This document shows positions 27,517 to 34,966 of a DNA stretch of 64,000 bases, in pieces. A program made the position numbers and the translations under genes. This DNA comes from Thomasclavelia saccharogumia DSM 17460. GTDB lineage: Bacteria > Bacillota_I > Bacilli_A > Erysipelotrichales > Coprobacillaceae. The DNA lies in assembly GCF_000686665.1 (NCBI RefSeq), contig NZ_JMLH01000002.1, forward strand, positions 62,001-126,000, read 5' to 3'. The notes beneath the pieces were generated by a model that was not told the origin of the DNA, did not search any database, and saw nothing but the letters and a program-made list of their open reading frames with translations. Every line of letters begins with the position of its first letter. Positions within the stretch are counted from its first letter, which is position 1.

Positions 27517-28098
27517 ATGATAACTAATTTAATTATTTTAATTTGTATTATTATATTTATAATTATTAATTTTATTGATAAAAGTGATGATAAATCATCT
27601 TTAGCGATTAAATATGGAGCGTTTTACATGCCCAGAATTGATGTGAAAAAGGAGTATTGGCGCTTTATCACAGCTAATTTTGTTCATATTGATATCGTGC
27701 ATATATTTATGAATGTATATAGTATATATTATTTAGGAGGAAGATTTTTTGAACCGCTTTTGGGGTCTGGTCAATATATTTATTTAGTATTGATCAGTTG
27801 TATTGCAACAAGTGGAGCTTGTTATTATCAAGGGAAAAAGTTTATTAGTTCATATAATACAATTACATTAGGAGCCAGTGGTATTTTTTATGGCTTTTTA
27901 GGTGCGATAATATCATTAGGAATATTTGCTGGTGGGAATTTTTATATGCTATTAAAATCATACTTGTATATTATTGTTATTAATATTGCTTTTACATTTT
28001 TAAATGGTCGTGTATCAAAAGCAGGGCATATCGGAGGTTTAATAGGCGGCTTTTTAGCGATGACAATTTTGATTGGTTGTAAAACATGGCTATTTTAG
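27517..28098 (+). CDS. Rhomboid-family intramembrane serine protease
   Basis: 193 aa with about six membrane helices. The rhomboid signatures are intact: WRFITANFVHIDIVHIFMNVYS (H-x-x-x-H...N in TM2), catalytic Ser121 in LGASGIFYG and catalytic His171 in KAGHIGGLIGG. It cleaves transmembrane segments inside the membrane. The gene starts directly after the stop of the Ig-like protein and overlaps the DUF188 gene by 13 bases, so the three are co-translated. Confidence 0.93.
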   Translation: MITNLIILICIIIFIIINFIDKSDDKSSLAIKYGAFYMPRIDVKKEYWRFITANFVHIDIVHIFMNVYSIYYLGGRFFEPLLGSGQYIYLVLISCIATSGACYYQGKKFISSYNTITLGASGIFYGFLGAIISLGIFAGGNFYMLLKSYLYIIVINIAFTFLNGRVSKAGHIGGLIGGFLAMTILIGCKTWLF

Positions 28099-28538
28099 TT
28101 GATGGTGATGCTTGTCCCGATCTTTTAGAAATAAAAAAATTAGCTAAACGCTATTTGGTAGAAATGATTGTTTTTGTTGATTATGCTCATTGTCTTCAAG
28201 ATGATTATTTTAAAGTTTGTTTTTGTGAAGTCGGTAAAGATAGTGTTGATCAAGCAATCATAAATACTTGTAAAAAAGGTGATTTAGTAATTAGTCAGGA
28301 TTATGGATTGGCAAGTTATGCTTTGTTAAAAGGGACTCAAGTACTTCATCCTTCAAGAAAAGTTATTAATAATGAAAATATTGATCAATTATTGATGGGA
28401 CGCTATGTTTCGGCTAAACAAAGACGGATGAACAAGCGGGTAAAAGGTCCTGCTAAAAGGACAGAAAAGATTCATGATATTTTTTTAAGACAGTTAGAAA
28501 ATATATTGATCAATAATAAAAATGCTAGTTCAAAATAA
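28086..28538 (+). CDS. UPF0178/DUF188 family protein (YaiI/YqxD)
   Basis: 150 aa. Starts AILVDGDACPDLLEIKKLAKR and contains DLVISQDYGLASYAL and YVSAKQRRMNKRVKGPAKRT, all diagnostic of the UPF0178 family. A PIN-like fold suggests a nuclease-type protein, but the function is not established. It overlaps the rhomboid gene by 13 bases. Confidence 0.92.
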   Translation: MAILVDGDACPDLLEIKKLAKRYLVEMIVFVDYAHCLQDDYFKVCFCEVGKDSVDQAIINTCKKGDLVISQDYGLASYALLKGTQVLHPSRKVINNENIDQLLMGRYVSAKQRRMNKRVKGPAKRTEKIHDIFLRQLENILINNKNASSK

Positions 28539-28550
28539 ACTAGCATTTTA
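28521..28550. terminator. Bidirectional terminator between the DUF188 gene and asnB
   Basis: Perfect 10-bp stem AATGCTAGTT / AACTAGCATT with A/T tracts on both sides; serves the convergent operons. Confidence 0.8.
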
Positions 28551-30134
28551 TTTACCACTATCGCCATAGTTTTTAAGAACTCGAGCACTAGGATCATCGA
28601 CATCACAATTTTCCCATTCTTTATTTGGCATCCAAAAATCTTTTATCCATTTAGCTTGTCCGGGATAAAACGATTCAAAGATATCACGATACAATAATGA
28701 TTCTTTAGTAAACGGAGTAGCAATAGGATATTTTTCTTTTGCGATAATAAGGGCATCATCGTTGTATAAGCCTTCAGCATATTCTTTTAAATAATCAACC
28801 ATTGAATGTCCAACTGCGTCTGAAAAAGCAGCTTTTTCTCTAAATAAGATATCATTAGGTAAATAATTCATATCTTCAAATGCATGTCTTAGTAAATATT
28901 TTCCTTTATTATAAGTATTCATTTTTTTAACTGGATCAATGCTCATAGCATAATCAACAAAATCAATATCAGCAAAAGGAACTCGTCCTTCTAAGGCATG
29001 AGCAGAAATACAACGATCAGCTCTTAAAACATCATACATATATAATTCTTTAATTCTTTTTTTGGCTTCATCTTGAAAAGCTTGAGGACTTGGTGCAAAG
29101 TCGGTATATTTATAACCAAATAATTCATCACTTACTTCACCTGTCATAATTACTTTGATATCAGTATTTTCGTGAATATATTTGCATAGTAAATACATCG
29201 CCATACTAGCTCTAATAGTTGTAATATCATATGTTTCTAAATGGAAGATAACTTCTCTTAAATTATTTAGTAGATCTTGTTTGGTTATGATTATTTCAGT
29301 ATGTTCAGTACCTAAATAATCAGCAACTTGTTTTGCGTATTTTAAATCGATAGGGTCACTTTCCATACCAATAGCAAAAGTTCTAATTGGTTTATCGTTT
29401 AATTTAGAGGCTATTGCACATACTAAAGACGAATCTAGGCCACCGCTCAATAAATAACCAATCGGTGCATCAGACATGAATCTTTTTTTAACTGCATTTT
29501 CCAATTTTGTTTTTAATTTTATAGCAATTGTAGCTAAATCATCATTATTGATGATTTTAGGATCACTTAAATCGTTATAACAGATAAATTTTCCATCTTT
29601 ATAATAATGTCCTGGTGGAAAAGGCATAATATCTTTGCACAGTGAAAATAAACTTTTAGCTTCTGAAGCAAAACAAATTTTTCCATCAACTTTGCTGTAA
29701 CCATAAAACATCGGTCTGATTCCCATTGGATCACGTGCTGCCATGATTTCTTTTTTCTCATTGTCATAGATTACTAGTGCAAACTCAGCATCCAAAAATT
29801 TACACATGATTTCTAAACCGTATTTTTTATATAAAGGAATTAAGATTTCACAATCACTACCAGATTTAAAAGTATATTCTTTTTCTAACATTATTTTTAA
29901 ATCTGGATAATTATAAATTTCCCCATTACAAACAAGGATACAGTCTTTATAAGCAAAAGGCTGATTTCCCTTCGAAGATAAATCCATAATTGATAATCGA
30001 TTAAATCCCCATGTTATTCCCTCTTTTATACTAACATGCTGATGATCGGGTCCGCGATAAGCCGCTTGATCTAAGGCGTCATTAAATACCTCCAATTTAA
30101 ATTCTTCATTTCCGACTACTAAAAAACCACACAT
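28548..30134 (-). CDS. asnB: Asparagine synthase (glutamine-hydrolysing), AsnB type
   Basis: 528 aa. Met-Cys2-Gly-Phe gives the N-terminal nucleophile glutaminase (class II); RGPDHQHVSI and GEIYNYPDL confirm the domain. The synthetase domain follows with the ATP-binding LSGGLDSSLVCAIA near residue 228 and KMNTYNKGKYLLRHAFE near the end. Converts aspartate, glutamine and ATP to asparagine. A long structured leader with an AAC specifier lies directly upstream. Confidence 0.96.
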   Translation of the reverse strand: MCGFLVVGNEEFKLEVFNDALDQAAYRGPDHQHVSIKEGITWGFNRLSIMDLSSKGNQPFAYKDCILVCNGEIYNYPDLKIMLEKEYTFKSGSDCEILIPLYKKYGLEIMCKFLDAEFALVIYDNEKKEIMAARDPMGIRPMFYGYSKVDGKICFASEAKSLFSLCKDIMPFPPGHYYKDGKFICYNDLSDPKIINNDDLATIAIKLKTKLENAVKKRFMSDAPIGYLLSGGLDSSLVCAIASKLNDKPIRTFAIGMESDPIDLKYAKQVADYLGTEHTEIIITKQDLLNNLREVIFHLETYDITTIRASMAMYLLCKYIHENTDIKVIMTGEVSDELFGYKYTDFAPSPQAFQDEAKKRIKELYMYDVLRADRCISAHALEGRVPFADIDFVDYAMSIDPVKKMNTYNKGKYLLRHAFEDMNYLPNDILFREKAAFSDAVGHSMVDYLKEYAEGLYNDDALIIAKEKYPIATPFTKESLLYRDIFESFYPGQAKWIKDFWMPNKEWENCDVDDPSARVLKNYGDSGK

Positions 30135-30172
30135 AATAAATTTCCCCCTTAAAATTATATAATTGCGAGAAT

Positions 30173-30442
30173 AGAAAAACTCGCTTAATGTCGCGAGTAC
30201 CCAGATAACTAAATAGTCTTAATAGTTACATGGTACGGAAAATACTTCATAGAGTACTCGATACCCGCCAATAGTAACGTTACTGGTAACGTTCTAGCCT
30301 ACTTGCATATGCTTTCGGTAGACAGCTCATAGGTGTTCTTCATAATAAACTTCCCTGTTAGGCTTACACCATTTCCTAACTCGCTGTAGGTTCTGTGAAT
30401 TACTACTCTCCTAATCAATGCTTTTATTTACTATTACTAATT
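30173..30442 (-). promoter_or_regulatory. T-box-type riboswitch leader of asnB (Asn specifier)
   Basis: Read on the minus strand, the ~265-nt leader contains AGGAGAGTAGTA, CAGCGAGTTAGG and GGTGTAAGCC, the conserved parts of T-box Stem I. GAAG-AAC-ACC then places the Asn codon AAC (30337-30335) at the specifier position. A terminator ACTCGC-N8-GCGAGT plus T5 (30198-30173) ends the leader. TGGC at 30270-30267 would fit a tRNA with discriminator G, as in tRNA-Asn. The canonical AGGGUGGNACC antiterminator is not obvious; CGAGTAC (30260-30254) can pair with the terminator arm GTACTCG (30200-30194) instead. Confidence 0.8.
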
Positions 30443-30448
30443 GATGTT

Positions 30449-30477
30449 AGTATATAATATTTCTTAATCAAATGCAA
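30449..30477 (-). promoter_or_regulatory. asnB promoter
   Basis: On the minus strand TTGCAT (30477-30472), 17-bp spacer, TATACT (30454-30449). The start, near 30442, gives the T-box leader. Confidence 0.7.
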
Positions 30478-30625
30478 TAAAAAAAAATTAATATGATAAT
30501 ATTTTTTATGCAACGACGAAAAATATTAGAATATAATGCCAATAATTTAATAAAAAATATTTTTAACAAGAATTTGTTGAGAATTCAGGGCTTTAAATAG
30601 TAATAATTAGGTTATAATAATAGTA

Positions 30626-30676
30626 TCAAATATATTATTAAATATATTTGACAAAATATCTATCTTTTAATAAACT
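30626..30676 (+). promoter_or_regulatory. Promoter with overlapping inverted repeat upstream of the HAD/DUF4250 operon
   Basis: TTGACA (30648-30653), 17-bp spacer, TAAACT (30671-30676). The inverted repeat TCAAATATATT-ATTA-AATATATTTGA (30626-30651) runs into the -35, a position suitable for a repressor. It is AT-only apart from its ends, so chance is possible. Confidence 0.6.
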
Positions 30677-30701
30677 TTGAGTATATTGAGAGGTAGAAAA
30701 A

Positions 30702-31520
30702 ATGACATATAAATTAATTGCATTGGATTTGGATGGCACATTAAAAAGTAGTGATAAAAAGATTTTACCTAAAACAAAAGCTATATTACAAAAATTAGCG
30801 AAACAAGGTATAGTGATAGTTTTAGCTTCAGGACGTCCTACAGCAGGGTTATATGCTGAAGCAAAAGAATTGGATTTGGATAAAACAGGAGGTTATCTTT
30901 TATCATTTAATGGGGCTAAAGTAGTAGATTATCGTACTAAAGAAATTGTTTATCAAAAGGTATATGATGCCAAAACTGCTCATGCAGTATATGATCGTGC
31001 TAAGAAATATAATTTAGCAGTAATGACTTATACTGATGAATTGATCTTGACGGAAGATGATAATGATGAATATGTTATTATTGAAAGTGAAATTAATCAT
31101 ATGCCAATAAAACATATTGACAGTTTTAAAGAGACTGTAAATTTTTCAGTAAATAAAGTTTTATTGACAGGGGAGCCTGATTATGCAAAAAGAATTATTG
31201 ATGAGTTTAAGGAACCATATGGCGAGTCTTTAAGCATTTATCGTTCAGCACCATTTTTTATTGAAGTAATGGCGCAGGGAATTGATAAAGCAGCTTCTTT
31301 ACAATTGTTAATTGAACAGCTTGGTATTAAACAAGAAGAGGTAATTAGTTTTGGCGATGGATATAATGATTTGAGTTTGATTGAATTTGCGGGTATGGGC
31401 GTTGCTATGGCTAATGCAGTTGATGAAGTAAAACAACGAGCAAATTATATTACTTTATCTAATGATGAAGAGGGGATATATGAATGTTTAAAAATGTTAA
31501 GTGGAAAGGGTGAAATATAA
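30702..31520 (+). CDS. HAD-superfamily phosphatase, YidA/Cof type
   Basis: 272 aa. Motif I LDLDGTLKSSDKKI, motif II LASGRP, motif IV SFGDGYNDLSLIEFAGMGVAMANA, with a C2 cap between. Closest in layout to YidA-type sugar phosphatases. Its stop overlaps the start of the DUF4250 gene (TAATG). The GAGAGGTAG ribosome site is 7 nt upstream of the ATG. Confidence 0.92.
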   Translation: MTYKLIALDLDGTLKSSDKKILPKTKAILQKLAKQGIVIVLASGRPTAGLYAEAKELDLDKTGGYLLSFNGAKVVDYRTKEIVYQKVYDAKTAHAVYDRAKKYNLAVMTYTDELILTEDDNDEYVIIESEINHMPIKHIDSFKETVNFSVNKVLLTGEPDYAKRIIDEFKEPYGESLSIYRSAPFFIEVMAQGIDKAASLQLLIEQLGIKQEEVISFGDGYNDLSLIEFAGMGVAMANAVDEVKQRANYITLSNDEEGIYECLKMLSGKGEI

Positions 31521-31699
31521 TGTTGCCAAATGATATTAATATGCTGGTAAGTTTTTTGAATACAAAATTAAGAGATGATGATATGTCTTTAGAACATTTA
31601 TTAGAAGTTAATGATGCTAATCATGATGAAGTTATGGTGCGTTTAGAAGCAAATGGTTTTTATTTTGATGAAGAAAGTAATCAAATAAAAGCAAAGTAG
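31520..31699 (+). CDS. DUF4250 family small protein
   Basis: 59 aa: opens MLPNDINMLVSFLNTKLRDD, then an acidic helix-rich part with ANGFYFDEESNQIKAK at the end. This is the DUF4250 pattern seen across Firmicutes; function unknown. It overlaps the upstream HAD stop codon by one base and is followed by a terminator. Confidence 0.85.
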   Translation: MLPNDINMLVSFLNTKLRDDDMSLEHLLEVNDANHDEVMVRLEANGFYFDEESNQIKAK

Positions 31700-31726
31700 A
31701 GCAAATCTTTAAGGTTTGCTTTTTTA
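31700..31726 (+). terminator. Intrinsic terminator after the DUF4250 gene
   Basis: AGCAAATC / GGTTTGCT stem (one T-G pair) and T6. Confidence 0.75.
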
Positions 31727-31845
31727 GAGTTTGATTTAGTAATAGCTAAAAATATATTTTATATTAATTAGAAATGGAATCAAACATTATTTTATTTTTT
31801 GATAAGAAATGCTATAATGTAGTTTAATTAAGGGGGATATAAGAA

Positions 31846-33048
31846 ATGTTAAAATTAGAAGATTTTAAAGCTGCCAAAAAAAGAGTAGATGAAGTAATCG
31901 AAGAAACCCATTTAATTCATAGTGAAGCTTTTTCAGCGGAATGTGGCAATGACGTATATATTAAACCAGAAAATCTCCAAAAAACTGGTGCATTCAAAAT
32001 AAGAGGCGCTTATAATAAAATTGTTAAACTTGATGATGATGCTAAGAAAAAAGGATTGATTGCTTCTTCAGCTGGAAATCATGCACAAGGGGTAGCGTAT
32101 GCTGCTAAGATGTTAGGTGTTAAAGCAACTATTTGTATGCCTGCTCATACGCCATTAATAAAAGTGGATGCGACAAAAGCCCATGGAGCGGAAGTTGTTT
32201 TACATGGAGAAGTTTATGATGAAGCATATGCAAAAGCAGTAGAATTACAAAAAAGTAAGGGATATACATTTGTACATCCTTTTGATGATGAAGATGTTAT
32301 TGAGGGTCAAGGAACTATAGCATTAGAGATTTTAGAAGAGTTACCAAATACTGATGTAATTTTAGTACCAATTGGCGGTGGTGGATTAATTGCTGGAATT
32401 GCTTGTGCAGCTAAACAAATTAATCCTAATGTCAAGATTTATGGTGTAGAGCCTGAAGGTGCGGCTAGTGCTTTGGCTGCAATTCATGAAGATCAGGTTG
32501 TTACTTTAGCAGAGGCGAATACAATAGCTGATGGAACTGCGGTAAAAACAATTGGTAATAAAACTTTTGAATATATAAAAAAATATGTTGATGGAATAAT
32601 TACGGTGAATGATTATGAGTTGATGGATAGTTTTCTTTTATTAGTTGAAAAACATAAACTGGTAGCAGAGGGTTCTGGTATTTTATCTTTAGCAGGATTG
32701 AAAAAATTATATGAAAAGAATAAAAAAGTTGTTTCATTGATTAGTGGTGGAAATATAGATGTAATGACAATTTCTTCAATGATCAATAAAGGATTAATAT
32801 CTAGAGGTCGAATTTTTACTTTTTCTGTTCAACTCCAAGATAAACCGGGACAATTAGAATTAGTATCTAGAGTATTAAATCAATGTAATGCAAATGTAAT
32901 TGCTGTTGATCATAATCAGTTTAAAAATTTTGCACGTTTTTCTGAAGTAGAATTAAGAGTCACTGTGGAAACTAATGGTAATGCACATATTGAAACGATT
33001 ATTAATGAATTTGATAAATTAGGATATAAGATTATAAAGATTAATTAA
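31846..33048 (+). CDS. ilvA: Threonine ammonia-lyase (threonine deaminase) with ACT domain
   Basis: 400 aa, fold type II PLP enzyme. PLP Lys51 lies in KTGAFKIRGAYNK, the phosphate-binding glycine loop in IGGGGLIAGIA, and SSAGNHAQGVAYAA is conserved. A C-terminal ACT domain (FTFSVQLQDKPGQLELVSRVLNQ) is present, as in the ~400-aa TdcB/IlvA form. Converts threonine to 2-oxobutanoate. No ilv genes adjoin it, so a catabolic role (tdcB-like) is equally possible. TATAAT at 31813 marks a likely promoter. Confidence 0.94.
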   Translation: MLKLEDFKAAKKRVDEVIEETHLIHSEAFSAECGNDVYIKPENLQKTGAFKIRGAYNKIVKLDDDAKKKGLIASSAGNHAQGVAYAAKMLGVKATICMPAHTPLIKVDATKAHGAEVVLHGEVYDEAYAKAVELQKSKGYTFVHPFDDEDVIEGQGTIALEILEELPNTDVILVPIGGGGLIAGIACAAKQINPNVKIYGVEPEGAASALAAIHEDQVVTLAEANTIADGTAVKTIGNKTFEYIKKYVDGIITVNDYELMDSFLLLVEKHKLVAEGSGILSLAGLKKLYEKNKKVVSLISGGNIDVMTISSMINKGLISRGRIFTFSVQLQDKPGQLELVSRVLNQCNANVIAVDHNQFKNFARFSEVELRVTVETNGNAHIETIINEFDKLGYKIIKIN

Positions 33049-33051
33049 TCC

Positions 33052-33086
33052 AAAGAGTGAATGCTATGCATTTTACTCTTTTTATT
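33052..33086 (+). terminator. Intrinsic terminator after ilvA
   Basis: AAAGAGTGAATGC / GCATTTTACTCTTT stem with one bulge, then a T-rich tract. Confidence 0.7.
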
Positions 33087-33101
33087 ATATTTATATAAGC
33101 A

Positions 33102-33134
33102 AAAACTCATCTAGGATATATATAGACGAGTTTT
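33102..33134. terminator. Second, possibly bidirectional terminator between ilvA and the lysozyme gene
   Basis: AAAACTCATCTA / TAGACGAGTTTT, a 12-bp stem with one G-U, A-tract and T-tract at its flanks. The remaining ~140 nt to the lysozyme gene show nothing more. Confidence 0.6.
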
Positions 33135-33272
33135 ACTAATTATTATTTAAATATGATATTTTTGGGTAGTAGGGATTGCAGATGATAAGTTTTTACAAAG
33201 AAAGTCGAAAAGCAGCAAAATTAATTTTTATCTTAACTTTAAAGAAATGTTATTATTTTTTGTATAAATAGA

Positions 33273-34160
33273 TTATTGCCAATATTTAGTAGTTGTAATG
33301 TTTAAATCTACATTACCAATTATACCTTTGATAGAACCTGTTTCACTATATTGGAGGATTTGATATTCATCTTCGATAATAGGGTCGTTATTGTAACGGG
33401 CTTTCCATTTTATATAGCTATTTAATTTTTTATCGGTAAGTTTTGTTGTCCACCAGTTATGGTTTGCATAGATTCCTTTTTTATTTTGATTAGGGATATT
33501 TTCTAAAAATGTAGTTGCAACAGTAGTTAAAGTGTCGCTAGATAGATCTCCTTGAAATTCTTCATCTTCCAGATCTATGAAAACACCTAAAGCAGGTGTT
33601 TTATTATTTAATAATGAAGTTACAAAGTCAGCTTCTTTTTTTGCCTGAATAGTATCACGAGCAAGCGAATAATAATAGACACCATAAGGAATAGATAATT
33701 CTTCACATTGTTTAACATTTTGCTTAAAATAAGGATCTTCTTTGGTTTTTGTGCCATCAGTTAAAGAAGTATAACCACAGCGAATGATTACATAATCAAT
33801 TTCTTGACTAGCTAGCTGAAGATCAACTTCTTCGTTCCATTTTGAAATATCGATGCCAATATATTTGCCTTCTGTGGATAATTTATCATTATGATTAAAT
33901 ATTGCTATTCCAGAAATTAATAAACAACAAGATAATAATACAAAAACAGTTTTAATTAGAGACCGCTTTTTTTTATATTTGTTAAATAAAATCGGAAAAC
34001 AAAAGAACATAATGATTAAAAGTATTATAATACTGTGCATCAAATAATCAGGTAAATAACGTTTATAATAAAGTGAACATGAAAAAACGATAATACTTAT
34101 TAATATAAAGAAAAGAATATTTTTTTTATTAAAAATCTTTTTTGACTTCTTTTTTTTCAT
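33273..34160 (-). CDS. Membrane-anchored GH25 lysozyme-like muramidase
   Basis: 295 aa. Three N-terminal membrane segments (~14-32, ~38-58, ~68-88) hold the protein in the membrane. The C-terminal GH25 domain starts at YIGIDISKWNEEVD, with VIIRCGYTS, YGVYYYSLA and the catalytic acidic run FIDLEDEEF. GH25 enzymes cleave the MurNAc-GlcNAc bond of peptidoglycan. Three transmembrane segments are more than the usual single anchor or signal peptide for this family. SD GAGGTGAT precedes the ATG. Confidence 0.9.
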   Translation of the reverse strand: MKKKKSKKIFNKKNILFFILISIIVFSCSLYYKRYLPDYLMHSIIILLIIMFFCFPILFNKYKKKRSLIKTVFVLLSCCLLISGIAIFNHNDKLSTEGKYIGIDISKWNEEVDLQLASQEIDYVIIRCGYTSLTDGTKTKEDPYFKQNVKQCEELSIPYGVYYYSLARDTIQAKKEADFVTSLLNNKTPALGVFIDLEDEEFQGDLSSDTLTTVATTFLENIPNQNKKGIYANHNWWTTKLTDKKLNSYIKWKARYNNDPIIEDEYQILQYSETGSIKGIIGNVDLNITTTKYWQ

Positions 34161-34213
34161 TATATCACCTCAGCAATTTGATTTTATCATAATTGCTAAT
34201 ATATAGCGATAAC

Positions 34214-34684
34214 TTATTTTTGATTTATTTTTTCTAATTCTTCGATAATTAAATCTAATTTATTGTGAAGGTCTTGGATAATGATTTCGGTTTTTAAATT
34301 AACTTTGTAATCATTTTCATTTCTTTGACGATCTTTTTGTTCCTGACGATTTTGTGCCATCATGATAATTGGTGCTTGAATAGCTGCTACACAAGAAAGA
34401 ATCAGGTTTAAAAGGATGAAAGGATAGGGATCGATATTGTTAGGTGTAAATAAATTAAACAACATCCATGTTATTAAAAGAATTATAAAAATAATAATAA
34501 AACTCCAGCTGCCACCTAGATGAGCGATTTTATCTGCAAGTTTTTGGCCGAAAGTTTCCTTTTCTTGTTTATTGTTTGCAATTGGCTTTTCGAGAACTAG
34601 ATGAATTATCTCTTCATCTTGCATATCATCTTGGACATTTTCGAGAATTTCTTTGATTATTTTATTATGAGTTAAGTTTTTCAT
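34214..34684 (-). CDS. DUF1003 membrane protein
   Basis: 156 aa. The DUF1003 core is clear: FGQKLADKIAHLGGSWSFIIIFIILLITWMLFN, PYPFILLNLILSCVAAIQAPIIMMAQNRQEQKDR, with two membrane helices and a C-terminal coiled segment (LHNKLDLIIEELEKINQK). The family has no established function. SD AGGTGAT is present. It may be read together with the lysozyme gene, 53 bases downstream. Confidence 0.9.
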   Translation of the reverse strand: MKNLTHNKIIKEILENVQDDMQDEEIIHLVLEKPIANNKQEKETFGQKLADKIAHLGGSWSFIIIFIILLITWMLFNLFTPNNIDPYPFILLNLILSCVAAIQAPIIMMAQNRQEQKDRQRNENDYKVNLKTEIIIQDLHNKLDLIIEELEKINQK

Positions 34685-34780
34685 TGAATCACCTATAATT
34701 AGTATTTACCATAAGTTTTATTTTAGACATATTTAAAGTATAAATGAATTTTTTTGTAGCAATAAATATTTATTAATTTG

Positions 34781-34809
34781 TTGAATTTAACAATGTTGTT
34801 TTGTACAAT
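34781..34809 (+). promoter_or_regulatory. Promoter of the orphan carB operon
   Basis: TTGAAT (34781-34786), exactly 17 bp, TACAAT (34804-34809). Start near 34816. Confidence 0.75.
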
Positions 34810-34838
34810 AATATAGATAAAAGAACGAAGGGAAGATA

Positions 34839-34916
34839 ATGATGTTAAAAGAGTATTTTGGTAAGTTAAATTTTAATCATTTTCAATTCTTTTGTAGTTC
34901 TATTTTTTGTGATTAA
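34839..34916 (+). CDS. Leader peptide of the orphan carB operon (25 aa)
   Basis: ATG 34839 follows GAAGGGAAG. The second half is U-rich and codes mostly Phe, Cys and Ser, ending FCSSIFCD; the mRNA from 34880 to 34911 is over 60% U. The stop TAA overlaps the first base of the attenuator stem. A ribosome at the stop would therefore physically block the hairpin, as in the enterobacterial pyrBI leader. Too short for family assignment; translation is inferred from the ribosome site and the positional parallel with the carA leader. Confidence 0.65.
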   Translation: MMLKEYFGKLNFNHFQFFCSSIFCD

Positions 34917-34942
34917 CATATCAATATTGATATGTTTTTTTT
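34916..34942 (+). terminator. Attenuator terminator upstream of the orphan carB
   Basis: A perfect 20-nt palindrome with arms ACATATCA...TGATATGT (34916-34935), then T8, lies between promoter and carB, so it must be bypassed for expression. The arms are identical to those of the attenuator upstream of carA. Confidence 0.82.
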
Positions 34943-34966
34943 AAGAAATTTAAAAGGAGGACAATT

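Noticed and set aside
34816-34966. PyrR-type attenuation of carB
   Set aside because: I could not find the conserved PyrR binding loop or a competing antiterminator; the leader ORF plus terminator fits a coupled-translation mechanism better.
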